Source of the DNA: UBA9676 sp036522155 | GTDB taxonomy: Bacteria; Actinomycetota; Actinomycetes; Streptosporangiales; Streptosporangiaceae | DNA: 19,943 bases | NCBI GenBank assembly: GCA_036522155.1 | Contig: DATDGI010000420.1 | Coordinates: 1-19,943, forward strand | Direction of reading: 5' to 3' | Shown here: in pieces, positions 7,489-14,450 of the stretch | Position numbering within the stretch: the first letter of the stretch is position 1 | Layout: every line of letters starts with the position of its first letter | Program-made: the position numbers and the translations under genes | Notes under the pieces: generated by a model | Told to the model about the DNA's origin: nothing | The model's input: the letters and a program-made list of their open reading frames with translations, nothing else | Databases searched by the model: none

Positions 7489-8904
7489 GTGACCGAGATC
7501 CGGTCCGGGGATTTGATCACCGCACTCGACGAGGCTTCGCTCAGCCGGTTCCATCTGCGGGCGGTCCTGGTCTCGGGGATGGGCTTCTTCACCGATGCCT
7601 ACGACCTGTTCGTCATCGGTATCGCGTCCACCCTCATCACCAAGGAGTGGGACCTCAGCTCCGGGCGGCTTGCCCTGCTCAACAGCACCATGCTGGGGGC
7701 CGCGTTCCTCGGGGCGTTCGTGTTCGGGCGGTTCGCCGACCTCGCTGGCCGCAAGCGGGTGTACTGGGTCGTCGCCGTCATCATGGTGGCCGGTGCGCTC
7801 GGGTCCGCGCTCTCGCCGGGCTACTGGGTGCTCATCGCGTTCCGCTTCCTGCTCGGCTTCGGGGTCGGCGGTGACTACCCGGTCAGCGCGGTGCTGATGA
7901 GCGAGTACGCCAACCGGAAGGACCGCGGCCGGCTGGTCAGCATGGTGTTCGCGACCCAGGCGCTCGGCCTGATCGTCGGGCCGCTCGTCGCGCTGGCCCT
8001 GCTCGGCGCCGGCGCCAGCGATGACGTGGCGTGGCGGGTGATGCTGGCCCTGGGCGCGATACCGGCCGCCGCCGTGATCTACCTGCGCCGCCGGATGCCG
8101 GAGTCGCCGCGTTACCAGGTCCAGGTCCAGGGGCACGCGGAGCAGGCCGCCAGCGAGCTGGGCGTCTTCACCGGCGGCCAGATCAGCGGCAACGGCAGCG
8201 GGTCGGCCCAGCAGCAACTCGGGCTGCGGGCGTTCCTGACCAGCCGCCGCTGGTTGGTCCTGCTGGCCGGCACGGCTGGAACCTGGTTCCTGCTCGACTA
8301 CGCCTACTACGGGAACACCATCTCCACCCCGCAGATCCTGAGCCTGATCTCGCCGACCGCCTCCACCATGACCAAGATCTCCCTGCAGCTGGCCATCTTC
8401 GTGGTGGCGGCCGTCCCCGGCTACCTGCTGGCCATAGCCCGCCTGGACCGGATCGGGCACCGGCGGCTGCAGCTGGCCGGGTTCGCCATGATGGCGGCCT
8501 GCTTCGCCGTCATCGGGCTGGTGCCGGGCATGACTACGCTGGTGGTGCCGTTCCTGCTGGTGTACGGGGTCAGCTACTTCTTCACCGAGTTCGGCCCGAA
8601 CGTCACCACGTTCGTGATGCCCAGCGAGCTGTACCCGGTCAGCATGCGGGCCACCGGGCACGGGATCTCGGCCGGGATCGGCAAGTTCGGCGCCTTCATC
8701 GGGGTCTTCCTGTTCCCGGTCCTGCAGACCTCCCTAGGCCTGCGCGGCACCTTGCTGCTCACCGCCGGGGTTTCGGTGCTGGGGTTCGCGCTCACGCTGG
8801 TCCTGCCCGAGCCGGCCGGGCGCAGCCTGGAGGATATGGCGGTCAGCCAGGGGGCGACGGGTGCCTTTGCCCGGCCAGTGGCCGATCAGGCGCCCGCTCG
8901 CTGA
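7489..8904 (+). CDS. MFS transporter of the phosphate:H+ symporter (PHS) type
   Basis: A 471-residue inner-membrane carrier with about twelve hydrophobic helices. Near the N-terminus it has GMGFFTDAYDLFVIG and later GFGVGGDYPVSAVLMSEYANRK followed by RGRLVSMVFATQALG, the combination typical of PHS-family phosphate symporters (Pho84 type). In the second half YFFTEFGPNVTTFVMPSELYP and MRATGHGISAGIGKFGAF fit the same family. The GTG at 7489, preceded by GGGAG at a good distance, is preferred to an upstream in-frame start at 7399 that would add a non-conserved Arg-rich stretch. Pairing with a secreted phosphatase across a PHO-box-like array supports inorganic phosphate as cargo. Some relatives carry aromatic or other organic anions, so this is not certain. 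Its last 62 bp overlap the convergent gene. Confidence 0.85.
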   Translation: MTEIRSGDLITALDEASLSRFHLRAVLVSGMGFFTDAYDLFVIGIASTLITKEWDLSSGRLALLNSTMLGAAFLGAFVFGRFADLAGRKRVYWVVAVIMVAGALGSALSPGYWVLIAFRFLLGFGVGGDYPVSAVLMSEYANRKDRGRLVSMVFATQALGLIVGPLVALALLGAGASDDVAWRVMLALGAIPAAAVIYLRRRMPESPRYQVQVQGHAEQAASELGVFTGGQISGNGSGSAQQQLGLRAFLTSRRWLVLLAGTAGTWFLLDYAYYGNTISTPQILSLISPTASTMTKISLQLAIFVVAAVPGYLLAIARLDRIGHRRLQLAGFAMMAACFAVIGLVPGMTTLVVPFLLVYGVSYFFTEFGPNVTTFVMPSELYPVSMRATGHGISAGIGKFGAFIGVFLFPVLQTSLGLRGTLLLTAGVSVLGFALTLVLPEPAGRSLEDMAVSQGATGAFARPVADQAPAR

Positions 8905-9547
8905 CGTCCGCTGGCCCGAGTGCGGCCGCGGCCGCCAGGTTGAGGAACTCCGCCACCCGGCCGAAGGTGTCCCCGATGGTGGCACCGGCCAGGTGGGCCT
9001 GGTAGGCCCGGTACCGTCTCAGCTCCCAGGCCCGGCCGCTGGGCGGCAGCGATGCCATCGACGGGGTCGGCAGCGACTTCCAGGTCCAGGCCGTGAGGCG
9101 GTCATCGCCCGGGCCGCGGGGGTGCGGCCGGATGAAGTCAACGTGGTCGACCTGGCTCCCCATCCGGTTGCGGACGAACCGCAGGCCGGCCAGCGTTCCC
9201 TCGATCAGCCGGCGCTCGGCGGTGGGGCGGGCGGCCAGCACGGCGTCGTAGGTGTCGGGGTGATGACGCACCATCGTGGCGTCGACGATGGTGACCCACC
9301 AGACCGCCTCGCTGACCACCGCGAACGCCCGCGGCTGGTTAGCCGCCCGGATCCGGGCCAGCCGCTGGGTCGTGTCACTCATCGCGGTGATGGACCACTG
9401 GAGCGCGTTGACTTCCGCCGGCGGGTATGTGGTCTTCTCCCGGTTCCATGCGACCCGGCAGCGGGCAGAGCAGAACCGGGCGTGCTCGCGCCGCGGCACG
9501 AATGCGGTGCCGCACTGCTCGCAGTTCCGGGTCTCGGCCATCCCCAT
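8843..9547 (-). CDS. Conserved-looking protein with N-terminal zinc ribbon, function unknown
   Basis: A 234-residue protein I do not recognise by name. Residues 9-30 form a four-cysteine zinc-binding pattern, C9-X2-C12-X13-C26-X3-C30 (CEQCGTAFVPRREHARFCSARC), like FCS/treble-clef fingers that bind nucleic acid or protein. The rest is mixed helical, with Trp-rich segments (SEAVWWVTIVDATMV; LTAWTWKSLP) and no catalytic motif I can identify. The start could be the ATG at 9547 or the in-frame ATG at 9541. No good ribosome site precedes either, so a leaderless mRNA is possible. Its 3' end overlaps the convergent transporter gene by 62 bp, and its Pro/Arg-rich C-terminal ~25 residues lie in that overlap, suggesting recent extension or a poorly conserved tail. 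Confidence 0.7.
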   Translation of the reverse strand: MGMAETRNCEQCGTAFVPRREHARFCSARCRVAWNREKTTYPPAEVNALQWSITAMSDTTQRLARIRAANQPRAFAVVSEAVWWVTIVDATMVRHHPDTYDAVLAARPTAERRLIEGTLAGLRFVRNRMGSQVDHVDFIRPHPRGPGDDRLTAWTWKSLPTPSMASLPPSGRAWELRRYRAYQAHLAGATIGDTFGRVAEFLNLAAAAALGPADVSERAPDRPLAGQRHPSPPG

Positions 9548-9549
9548 AT

Positions 9550-9561
9550 GTTACGCGTAAC
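9550..9561. promoter_or_regulatory. Perfect 12-bp palindrome at the zinc-ribbon gene start
   Basis: GTTACGCGTAAC reads identically on both strands and lies only three bases upstream of the ATG at 9547. It could be an operator for autoregulation or part of the promoter. Nothing in the sequence says which protein binds it. Confidence 0.4.
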
Positions 9562-9611
9562 CAGCGGTTAGCCCCGGTATCCCCGGTTGCCCGGGGCGCC
9601 GCACACTGGCG

Positions 9612-9839
9612 ATGCTGGCCGTCGTGACCGATGCGAAGCGCGGCGCGCCTGTGGTGCCGGTCCTGATCTTCACCGGCCCGGTCGGGGTGGGCAAGACCAC
9701 CGTCGCGCTGGAGGCATCGCGGCTGCTGGAAGAGTCCGGGATCCCTGTTGCTACACCCGTCCCTGGCGAACCCTGTCGGCGCGAATGGCCGCCCAGCCGG
9801 GGCATCCTGCTGGTAGGGATATCTGGAGGTGATGGCTGA
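9612..9839 (+). pseudogene. Truncated P-loop NTPase (kinase-like) fragment
   Basis: This 75-codon ORF starts like a small P-loop kinase/ATPase: VLIFTGPVGVGKTTVALEASRLL contains a complete Walker A (GPVGVGKT). The homology ends abruptly after ESGIPVA, about residue 47. The remaining ~28 residues look like untranslated DNA read through by chance, and no Walker B or lid region follows in any frame that I can find. I therefore read it as the 5' remnant of a longer gene. Its TGA overlaps the ATG of the next ORF by one base (TGATG). A genuine short nucleotide-binding protein is possible but less likely. Confidence 0.45.
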
Positions 9840-10093
9840 TGACTGGCGAGACGATGCGCGACCTGCTCCAGCCCCTCATCGGTAAGCCCGGGTCGATCAC
9901 CATGGTTGTCAGCGGGACCGGCCACCTCGGGTTCGTCACTACCGGGAACAAGAAGCTGACCGCCGTGGAGGTCCGCCCGGACGGCCTGGTGCGGATGGAG
10001 CGCGAGACCGGATGGGCCGTGATCGACCCGGGTGACGTGGTGACTGTGGTGTGGGACGGCGAGCCAGAGACCACGGCGGGCCAATTCCTGTGA
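9839..10093 (+). CDS. Small 84-residue protein, function unknown
   Basis: A compact beta-rich protein with no cysteines, membrane segment or catalytic motif I recognise. It begins MTGETMRDLLQPLIGKPG and ends with DPGDVVTVVWDGEPET and a short tail. A perfect GGAGG (9825-9829) lies nine bases before the ATG, and codon use is like the neighbouring genes, so I consider it real. The ATG overlaps the stop of the upstream P-loop fragment, so it may be translated by coupling even though that upstream ORF is probably decayed. No function is proposed. Confidence 0.7.
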   Translation: MTGETMRDLLQPLIGKPGSITMVVSGTGHLGFVTTGNKKLTAVEVRPDGLVRMERETGWAVIDPGDVVTVVWDGEPETTAGQFL

Positions 10094-10202
10094 GCGGTCC
10101 GTCCCCATCAACCGGAGGCGATCCGTCTCGCATCAGGTGACGCCAGGCAGCCGGCGCCCAGCTGGCACGGCTGAACTGCAGGTGTCGCTGGAGACCATCG
10201 TG

Positions 10203-10219
10203 GTCCCGGCTGCCGGGAC
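10203..10219. terminator. Hairpin between convergent transcripts
   Basis: Perfect 7-bp stem GTCCCGG / CCGGGAC with a CTG loop, 110 bp past the 84-aa gene and 118 bp past the ABC permease stop. It could end transcription from either side. No U-tract. Confidence 0.4.
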
Positions 10220-10297
10220 TGCGCATCGCCGTGCCCGGGAGCGACCTGGCCTGGCAGACCGGGAACCTGAATCGGGGCCTGGCCGCGTGCCCCTCGT

Positions 10298-10322
10298 CTG
10301 GGACACCCCTGCAGTCTCCCAG
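10298..10322 (-). terminator. Candidate terminator of the ABC exporter operon
   Basis: Inverted repeat CTGGGA (10298-10303) / TCCCAG (10317-10322) with a 13-nt loop, beginning 15 bases after the permease stop codon on the minus strand. It is modest in strength and lacks a U-tract. Confidence 0.35.
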
Positions 10323-10336
10323 GCCAGGTAGGCGCT

Positions 10337-12982
10337 CTACTCCATAGGCTGGCGGGCGATGGCCGGGGGCTGTCGGCCGGCCAGCAGCCAGCCCGCTATC
10401 ACCGCCACCAGGGGCATGCCGACCAGTATCAGCAGCAGGTTGGTCACCGGGATGCTGCTCAGCGAGGACAGACGGCCCAGCTGGTTGGTGCGGAAGAAAC
10501 CGATGGCCGCGAGATAGCCGCAGAACAGCCCGGTCACCGCTCCGGCCAGAGCAAGCGCGCCCGCGGTGGCGGCGGTGATGGTCCGCCGGGCCAGGCTGCT
10601 CGCCCCGGTGGCCGTCAGGGTCCGCAGGTCGCGGGCGGTCTCGCTGCGGACCAGGCCAACGCTCATGGCCAGGATGCCGAGTGCCAGCAGGATCCCGAAG
10701 ACGGTGGCCACGTCGATGATCTGAGTGAGTGACGGGATGTTGTTGCGGGTCTCGACGCTCATCCCGGCCGCGGCCGCGGCCTGCTCCGCGCTATGGATCT
10801 GGCTGGCGGTCAGCGGCTGCGCGGTCTGGATCAGCCAGCCCGCGGTGGCGATGCCGCCGGCCAGCCCGAGCTGGCGGATCGCGTGCTCGGTGATCACGGT
10901 GTTCGGCGCCGAGGTGCCCGAGGGGAGCGCGCTGAGCTGCTGGATCACCGGGTTGTTCACGCAGTAGCCCGGCACGCAGGGAAGGGTGCTGGCGCCCCCG
11001 GGGCCTGGCGGGCAGCCGGCGGCGGTGCTGGCGCATGGCGGCGTGCGGTAGAGGAGCTGCATGTTCGGCAGCGCCGACAGCCCCGGCCGCATGGTCAGGA
11101 TGTCGGCGGCCGGACTGACCTGAGATTGCGTGATACCGAACGCCCTGAGCAGCTGCGGCGTGGCCACGTAGATGCTGCTGGTCCAGTTGGGCCCGGCGGC
11201 AGCGTGCTGCAGCGTGGCGTACGCGCCTTCCAGCGTGATGATGTCGCCGCTGCCCAGGGCGGCGGCGATGCCGTGTGCGGTAGCTGTCGCCGCGGCTACC
11301 TGCGCCGTGCTCAGCGTCGGCGCGGCCTTCTTCATCTTCCGCTCTGTGATCTTGTCGTGCGCGCCGGGTCCCTGGCGCGGCGGAGGGCCGCTCGTTGTGC
11401 CGGAACCGGCCACCGTATGCGGGCTCGGGGGGTACACGACGAGCTGGTTGGATGCCAGGTTTGGCCCGACGTAATCGAGCGCGCTGCCGAACCGGGCCGC
11501 GGCCACCACGCAGATGATCACCGCGATCAGCAGGCTGAGGCTGATCGCGGCGAGCGCGGCACCCGAGCGGGCCCGGTAGCGCGCCAGGTCGCGCAGCGCC
11601 AGGCGGACGGCGACCGGGGCCGGGCGGGCCAGCCTCGCCAGCAGCCCCAGCAGCGCCGGGGACAGGAGCACCACCGCGACAGTGATCGCGAGGAAGCCGA
11701 GGACCAGCGCGCCGAGCTGCAAGCTATGGCTGCCTGGGCCGGTGGTGCCGCCGAGGCCTCCGCCGGCGATGCCCAGCAAGATGAACGCGATGGCCAGGAA
11801 CATCAGGCCGGCCGGCACCGACCAGCGGCGGGTCTTCCTCGGAGCGGCCGGCCGCCCGGACAGGGCGGTCACGATCGGCACCCGGGCGATCGCCCGCGCG
11901 GGCCGCGCGGCGGCGAAGTAGGCGGCGAGCACGGCCAGGATCATCGCCACGACGATCACCAGCCACGGCAGCTGGAACACGCCGATCTCGTGGTTGGCGC
12001 TGGACTCGACGCTGGGCCGGTAGGCCAGCCAGGCCACCAGGCCGACCGCGAACCCGGCGACCGCGCCGACGACGCCGGTGACCACGCCGTTGGCCCGGAC
12101 CACCAGCCCGATATGCCCGTCGGTGGCGCCCTGCGCCCCGAGCATGCCGACCGATCGCAGCCGGCGCTGCGCCAGCACGGTGAAGCCGCCGACCCCGGCC
12201 AAGGCGATCAGCAGCATCCCGAGCGTGGCCGCGGTCAGCGAGATGGTCGCGGGATTGATCACGGCGTTGGACGCCTCCGACGCTGGGCTGGACACGTTCG
12301 GGCCGATGGACGAGAGCCTCACGCCCGGGGCGTCGAACAGGACAGTGGTCTGGGTCGGCGTCGTCACCTGGCCGGGCAGCACGAGCGCGAACTCATCCAG
12401 CAGGTTCTGCGGGTTCTCCACGATGCCCACCACGGTCCGGGCCGTGCCGCCCACTCGCCAGGTGTCACCGACCCTGAGCCGCAGCTGCGACGCCAGCCCG
12501 CTGGTCACCGCGACCTGGCCCGCTGTGGCCGGGTAGTGCCCACTGACCAGGGACAGCATTGGCCCGCCGAACCGGCCGTGCGGGTTCTGCGCCCGCAGGT
12601 CGTAGGTGAAGACCGTGCCGGGTTTACGAAGGGTCTGGTTCTCGATCACGTCGACCCGGCCGAACCGGTGCTGCAGCGCGGCTATTTGGCCGGCCAGCTG
12701 CGGCCCGGAATCCGGGAACGTAGCCAGGTCCTGGGCGGTGCCAAAAACCGCCGTCGCCGGGACCTGGGTGGTGGTCGCGACCGCCGCGCCCACGAACGTG
12801 GCGGCCACGGCCACGATGATCAGCGCCAGGATCAGCAGCTGCTGCCGCCACTCGCGGCGCAGCAGCCGCCACGCCCACCGGATCACCGCCCACCAGGCGG
12901 CCAGGCCCCCGTTAGCTGCCGCACCGTGGGAGGCGTGACGCTCCCGCACGCTGATGCTGATGGCACTACCTTCTTTCCTCAT
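10337..12982 (-). CDS. FtsX/MacB-type ABC transporter permease (two FtsX domains)
   Basis: An 881-residue membrane protein with the duplicated FtsX layout. One helix (about residues 48-68) is followed by a large extracytoplasmic MacB-PCD-like domain, a three-helix FtsX block (~250-370), a linker with two helices, another single helix (~505-525), a second extracytoplasmic domain and a final three-helix block to the C-terminus. Such permeases pair with a LolD/MacB-type ATPase to export peptides, lipids or antibiotics, or to work as mechanotransmission complexes; the substrate is unknown here. The matching ATPase gene lies just beyond an IS110 element. The reading frame is intact. The ATG at 12982 comes from the IS end: without the insertion the same codon would be a GTG overlapping the ATPase stop (GTGA). 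Confidence 0.85.
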   Translation of the reverse strand: MRKEGSAISISVRERHASHGAAANGGLAAWWAVIRWAWRLLRREWRQQLLILALIIVAVAATFVGAAVATTTQVPATAVFGTAQDLATFPDSGPQLAGQIAALQHRFGRVDVIENQTLRKPGTVFTYDLRAQNPHGRFGGPMLSLVSGHYPATAGQVAVTSGLASQLRLRVGDTWRVGGTARTVVGIVENPQNLLDEFALVLPGQVTTPTQTTVLFDAPGVRLSSIGPNVSSPASEASNAVINPATISLTAATLGMLLIALAGVGGFTVLAQRRLRSVGMLGAQGATDGHIGLVVRANGVVTGVVGAVAGFAVGLVAWLAYRPSVESSANHEIGVFQLPWLVIVVAMILAVLAAYFAAARPARAIARVPIVTALSGRPAAPRKTRRWSVPAGLMFLAIAFILLGIAGGGLGGTTGPGSHSLQLGALVLGFLAITVAVVLLSPALLGLLARLARPAPVAVRLALRDLARYRARSGAALAAISLSLLIAVIICVVAAARFGSALDYVGPNLASNQLVVYPPSPHTVAGSGTTSGPPPRQGPGAHDKITERKMKKAAPTLSTAQVAAATATAHGIAAALGSGDIITLEGAYATLQHAAAGPNWTSSIYVATPQLLRAFGITQSQVSPAADILTMRPGLSALPNMQLLYRTPPCASTAAGCPPGPGGASTLPCVPGYCVNNPVIQQLSALPSGTSAPNTVITEHAIRQLGLAGGIATAGWLIQTAQPLTASQIHSAEQAAAAAGMSVETRNNIPSLTQIIDVATVFGILLALGILAMSVGLVRSETARDLRTLTATGASSLARRTITAATAGALALAGAVTGLFCGYLAAIGFFRTNQLGRLSSLSSIPVTNLLLILVGMPLVAVIAGWLLAGRQPPAIARQPME

Positions 12983-12993
12983 CGGGCATCCCC

Positions 12994-13136
12994 GGGGAAC
13001 GCTTCAGATGCTTGTCCCGCCCGAGGACTGACGTGAGATGGCGTCCCTGGGGGTGACCGGCGGAGGCCCGAAGCCCACGAGGGTGTTGTCCCGCGAGGAC
13101 TGGTCCATCAGCACGGCGCAGTGCCTCCACCGCCGG
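12994..13136 (+). ncRNA. Predicted IS110 bridge RNA (target loop + donor loop)
   Basis: The left non-coding end forms two tandem modules, each a stem, an internal loop and a tip hairpin. Module 1: GGGGAACGC (12994-13002) pairs with GCGTCCCT (13041-13048) with one bulged A; tip stem GTCC (13014-13017) / GGAC (13025-13028). Module 2: CCGGCGGAGGC (13057-13067) pairs with GCCT (13123-13126) and CCGCCGG (13130-13136) with a CCA bulge; tip stem GTCC (13088-13091) / GGAC (13097-13100). The left side of loop 2 holds GAGGGTGT (13079-13086), identical to the eight bases before the core at the right end (14441-14448), as a left donor guide should be. In loop 1, GTGAG (13033-13037) is complementary to CTCAC (14449-14453), core plus right target. 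RNA boundaries are approximate; pairing was done by eye. Confidence 0.7.
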
Positions 13137-13145
13137 TGATCTGCG

Positions 13146-14432
13146 ATGGGAATGGAGGCGATGGTGCTTGGCGTGGGTGTGGACTGGGCTGAGTCGTTTC
13201 ACGATGTGGCGCTTGGCCGGCCGGGTGAGGGGGTGATTGACCAGTTCCGGATCGAGCACGGCCCGGCCGGGGTGGCCCGGCTGGAGGCTCGCTGCCTGGA
13301 ATTGGAGCCCGACCCGGCAAAGGTGCGCGTGGTGCTGGAGACCCGCCACGGGCTGCTGGTGGAGGCCCTGGTGGACGCGGGGTTCAGCGTGCTGCCGGTC
13401 AACCCGGATCTGGTCGCCCGCCGCCGCGGCCCGGCGAAGAAGAAAGACGATGCCGAAGACGCCCGGATCTGCTGCCTGCTGGCCCTGGATGCCTACCTGG
13501 AGCTGCGGAAGCTGATCCCGCACGGCGAAACCGGCGCCGAGCTGCGCGCCATCGCCCGCGATGACGAGCGCGCCGCGCGTGATGAGCGGCGGATCGGCAA
13601 CCGGCTGCGCGCTGACCTGCTGGCAGTCTTCCCCGCCGCGATCGATATCGCCGCGGGGGACCTGGCCTCGGCGGTGTTCCTCAGGCTGCTGGAACGCTGG
13701 CCCTCCGCCGGGGCACTCGCCAGCGCTTCCCGCCAGGAGATCGAGGACTTCGCCCGCGCGGCCCGGCACGGCTGGCCCGGCCGGTTCGCTGACCGGGCCG
13801 CCGGCGCCATGGCCGCCCCCCGGCTGGCAGTGCGTCCCGAGCTGGCCCGCGCCAAAGCCGGCAGCATCCGGCTGGCCGCCGCCCAGCTCCTGCTCCTGCG
13901 CGCCCAGCGCAGGCAATGGGAACAGCGCATGGGCGAACTGCTGCCCGGCGCCCCCCGCACCGGCCGCGACCGCACCCCCAAGGACCCAGACCCGGGGAAG
14001 GCATTCCCGGGCGGCAAGATCTACCTGAGCATGCCTGGCCTGGGTGATCGTCTCGCCGCCCGGGCCGCCGGTGAGATCGGCGAGCATCCGGAGCAGTTCA
14101 CCACCCCGAACGCCCTGCAATGCTACGCAGGCCGCGCCCCCGTCACCCGCCGCTCTGGGCGCAGCGAATTCGTGATCGCCCGCCGCCTGGCCTGCAACCA
14201 CCACCTTGGCGAAGCCGTCCACCAATGGGCCTTCTGCAGCCTCAGATACTCCGCCTGGGCCCGCGAGTTCTATGACACCAAGATCACCGCCGGCCACAGC
14301 CACCACGCCGCCCTGCGTGCCCTGGGCAACCGCTGGCTCGAAGTCCTCTGGCACTGCCTGCGCCTCGGCGTCCCCTACGACGAGGCCGTCCACACAGCCA
14401 ACCGCAACCGCGCACTCAAGACCGCGGCCTGA
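13146..14432 (+). CDS. IS110-family transposase (DEDD recombinase)
   Basis: A 428-residue bridge-RNA-guided-type recombinase. The N-terminal RuvC-like (DEDD) domain shows D13 in GVDWAESFHD, E65 in VLETRHG and the D102-X2-D105 pair in KKDDAEDA. After a long helical linker the C-terminal Tnp/transposase_20 domain has MPGLGDRLAARAAGEIGE and ALQCYAGRAPVTRRSGRS, with S337 or S340 the expected nucleophilic serine. The Arg-rich RRSGRS and following Cys/His/Trp stretch are typical. Frame and length are intact, so the element may be active. The ATG at 13146 follows GGTGAT at a fair distance; in-frame ATGs at 13152 and 13161 are alternatives. It is transcribed against the ABC operon it interrupts. Confidence 0.92.
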   Translation: MGMEAMVLGVGVDWAESFHDVALGRPGEGVIDQFRIEHGPAGVARLEARCLELEPDPAKVRVVLETRHGLLVEALVDAGFSVLPVNPDLVARRRGPAKKKDDAEDARICCLLALDAYLELRKLIPHGETGAELRAIARDDERAARDERRIGNRLRADLLAVFPAAIDIAAGDLASAVFLRLLERWPSAGALASASRQEIEDFARAARHGWPGRFADRAAGAMAAPRLAVRPELARAKAGSIRLAAAQLLLLRAQRRQWEQRMGELLPGAPRTGRDRTPKDPDPGKAFPGGKIYLSMPGLGDRLAARAAGEIGEHPEQFTTPNALQCYAGRAPVTRRSGRSEFVIARRLACNHHLGEAVHQWAFCSLRYSAWAREFYDTKITAGHSHHAALRALGNRWLEVLWHCLRLGVPYDEAVHTANRNRALKTAA

Positions 14433-14434
14433 GG

Positions 14435-14450
14435 TTGACAGAGGGTGTCT
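14435..14450 (+). promoter_or_regulatory. IS110 right end: outward -35 box and left-donor sequence
   Basis: The right end carries a perfect TTGACA (14435-14440), then the donor octamer GAGGGTGT (14441-14448) and the CT core (14449-14450). In a circular form the -35 would face the left end. A 17-bp spacer then places the -10 at CATCCC (12987-12992), which is a poor match. A GACA/TGTC dyad (14437-14440 / 14446-14449) abuts the core. Junction promoters of this kind are known for IS110-type circles; use here is inferred. Confidence 0.5.

Larger units (their letters stand above)
12978..14450 (+). mobile_element. IS110-group insertion sequence splitting an ABC exporter operon
   Basis: A ~1.47-kb element with one transposase gene. 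Its ends are inferred by comparing flanks: CTCA occurs at both the left (12978-12981) and right (14449-14452) junctions, so the empty site read ...TTCTTTC-CT-CACCGCTCC... on the plus strand. CT (12978-12979 / 14449-14450) is the most likely core dinucleotide, as in the IS110-family member IS621. No terminal inverted repeats or long target duplication are seen, as expected for IS110. The long left (~165 nt) and very short right (~16 nt) non-coding ends fit the IS110 group, in which the bridge RNA lies at the left end, rather than the IS1111 group. Confidence 0.8.

Noticed and set aside
10137..10331. 64-codon plus-strand ORF downstream of the 84-aa gene
   Set aside because: No ribosome site and no motif, and it contains two hairpins better explained as terminators.
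10793..13036. 747-codon plus-strand open frame opposite the ABC permease
   Set aside because: Low-complexity Arg/Gly/His/Ala composition and no motif. The opposite strand encodes a clear FtsX-type permease.
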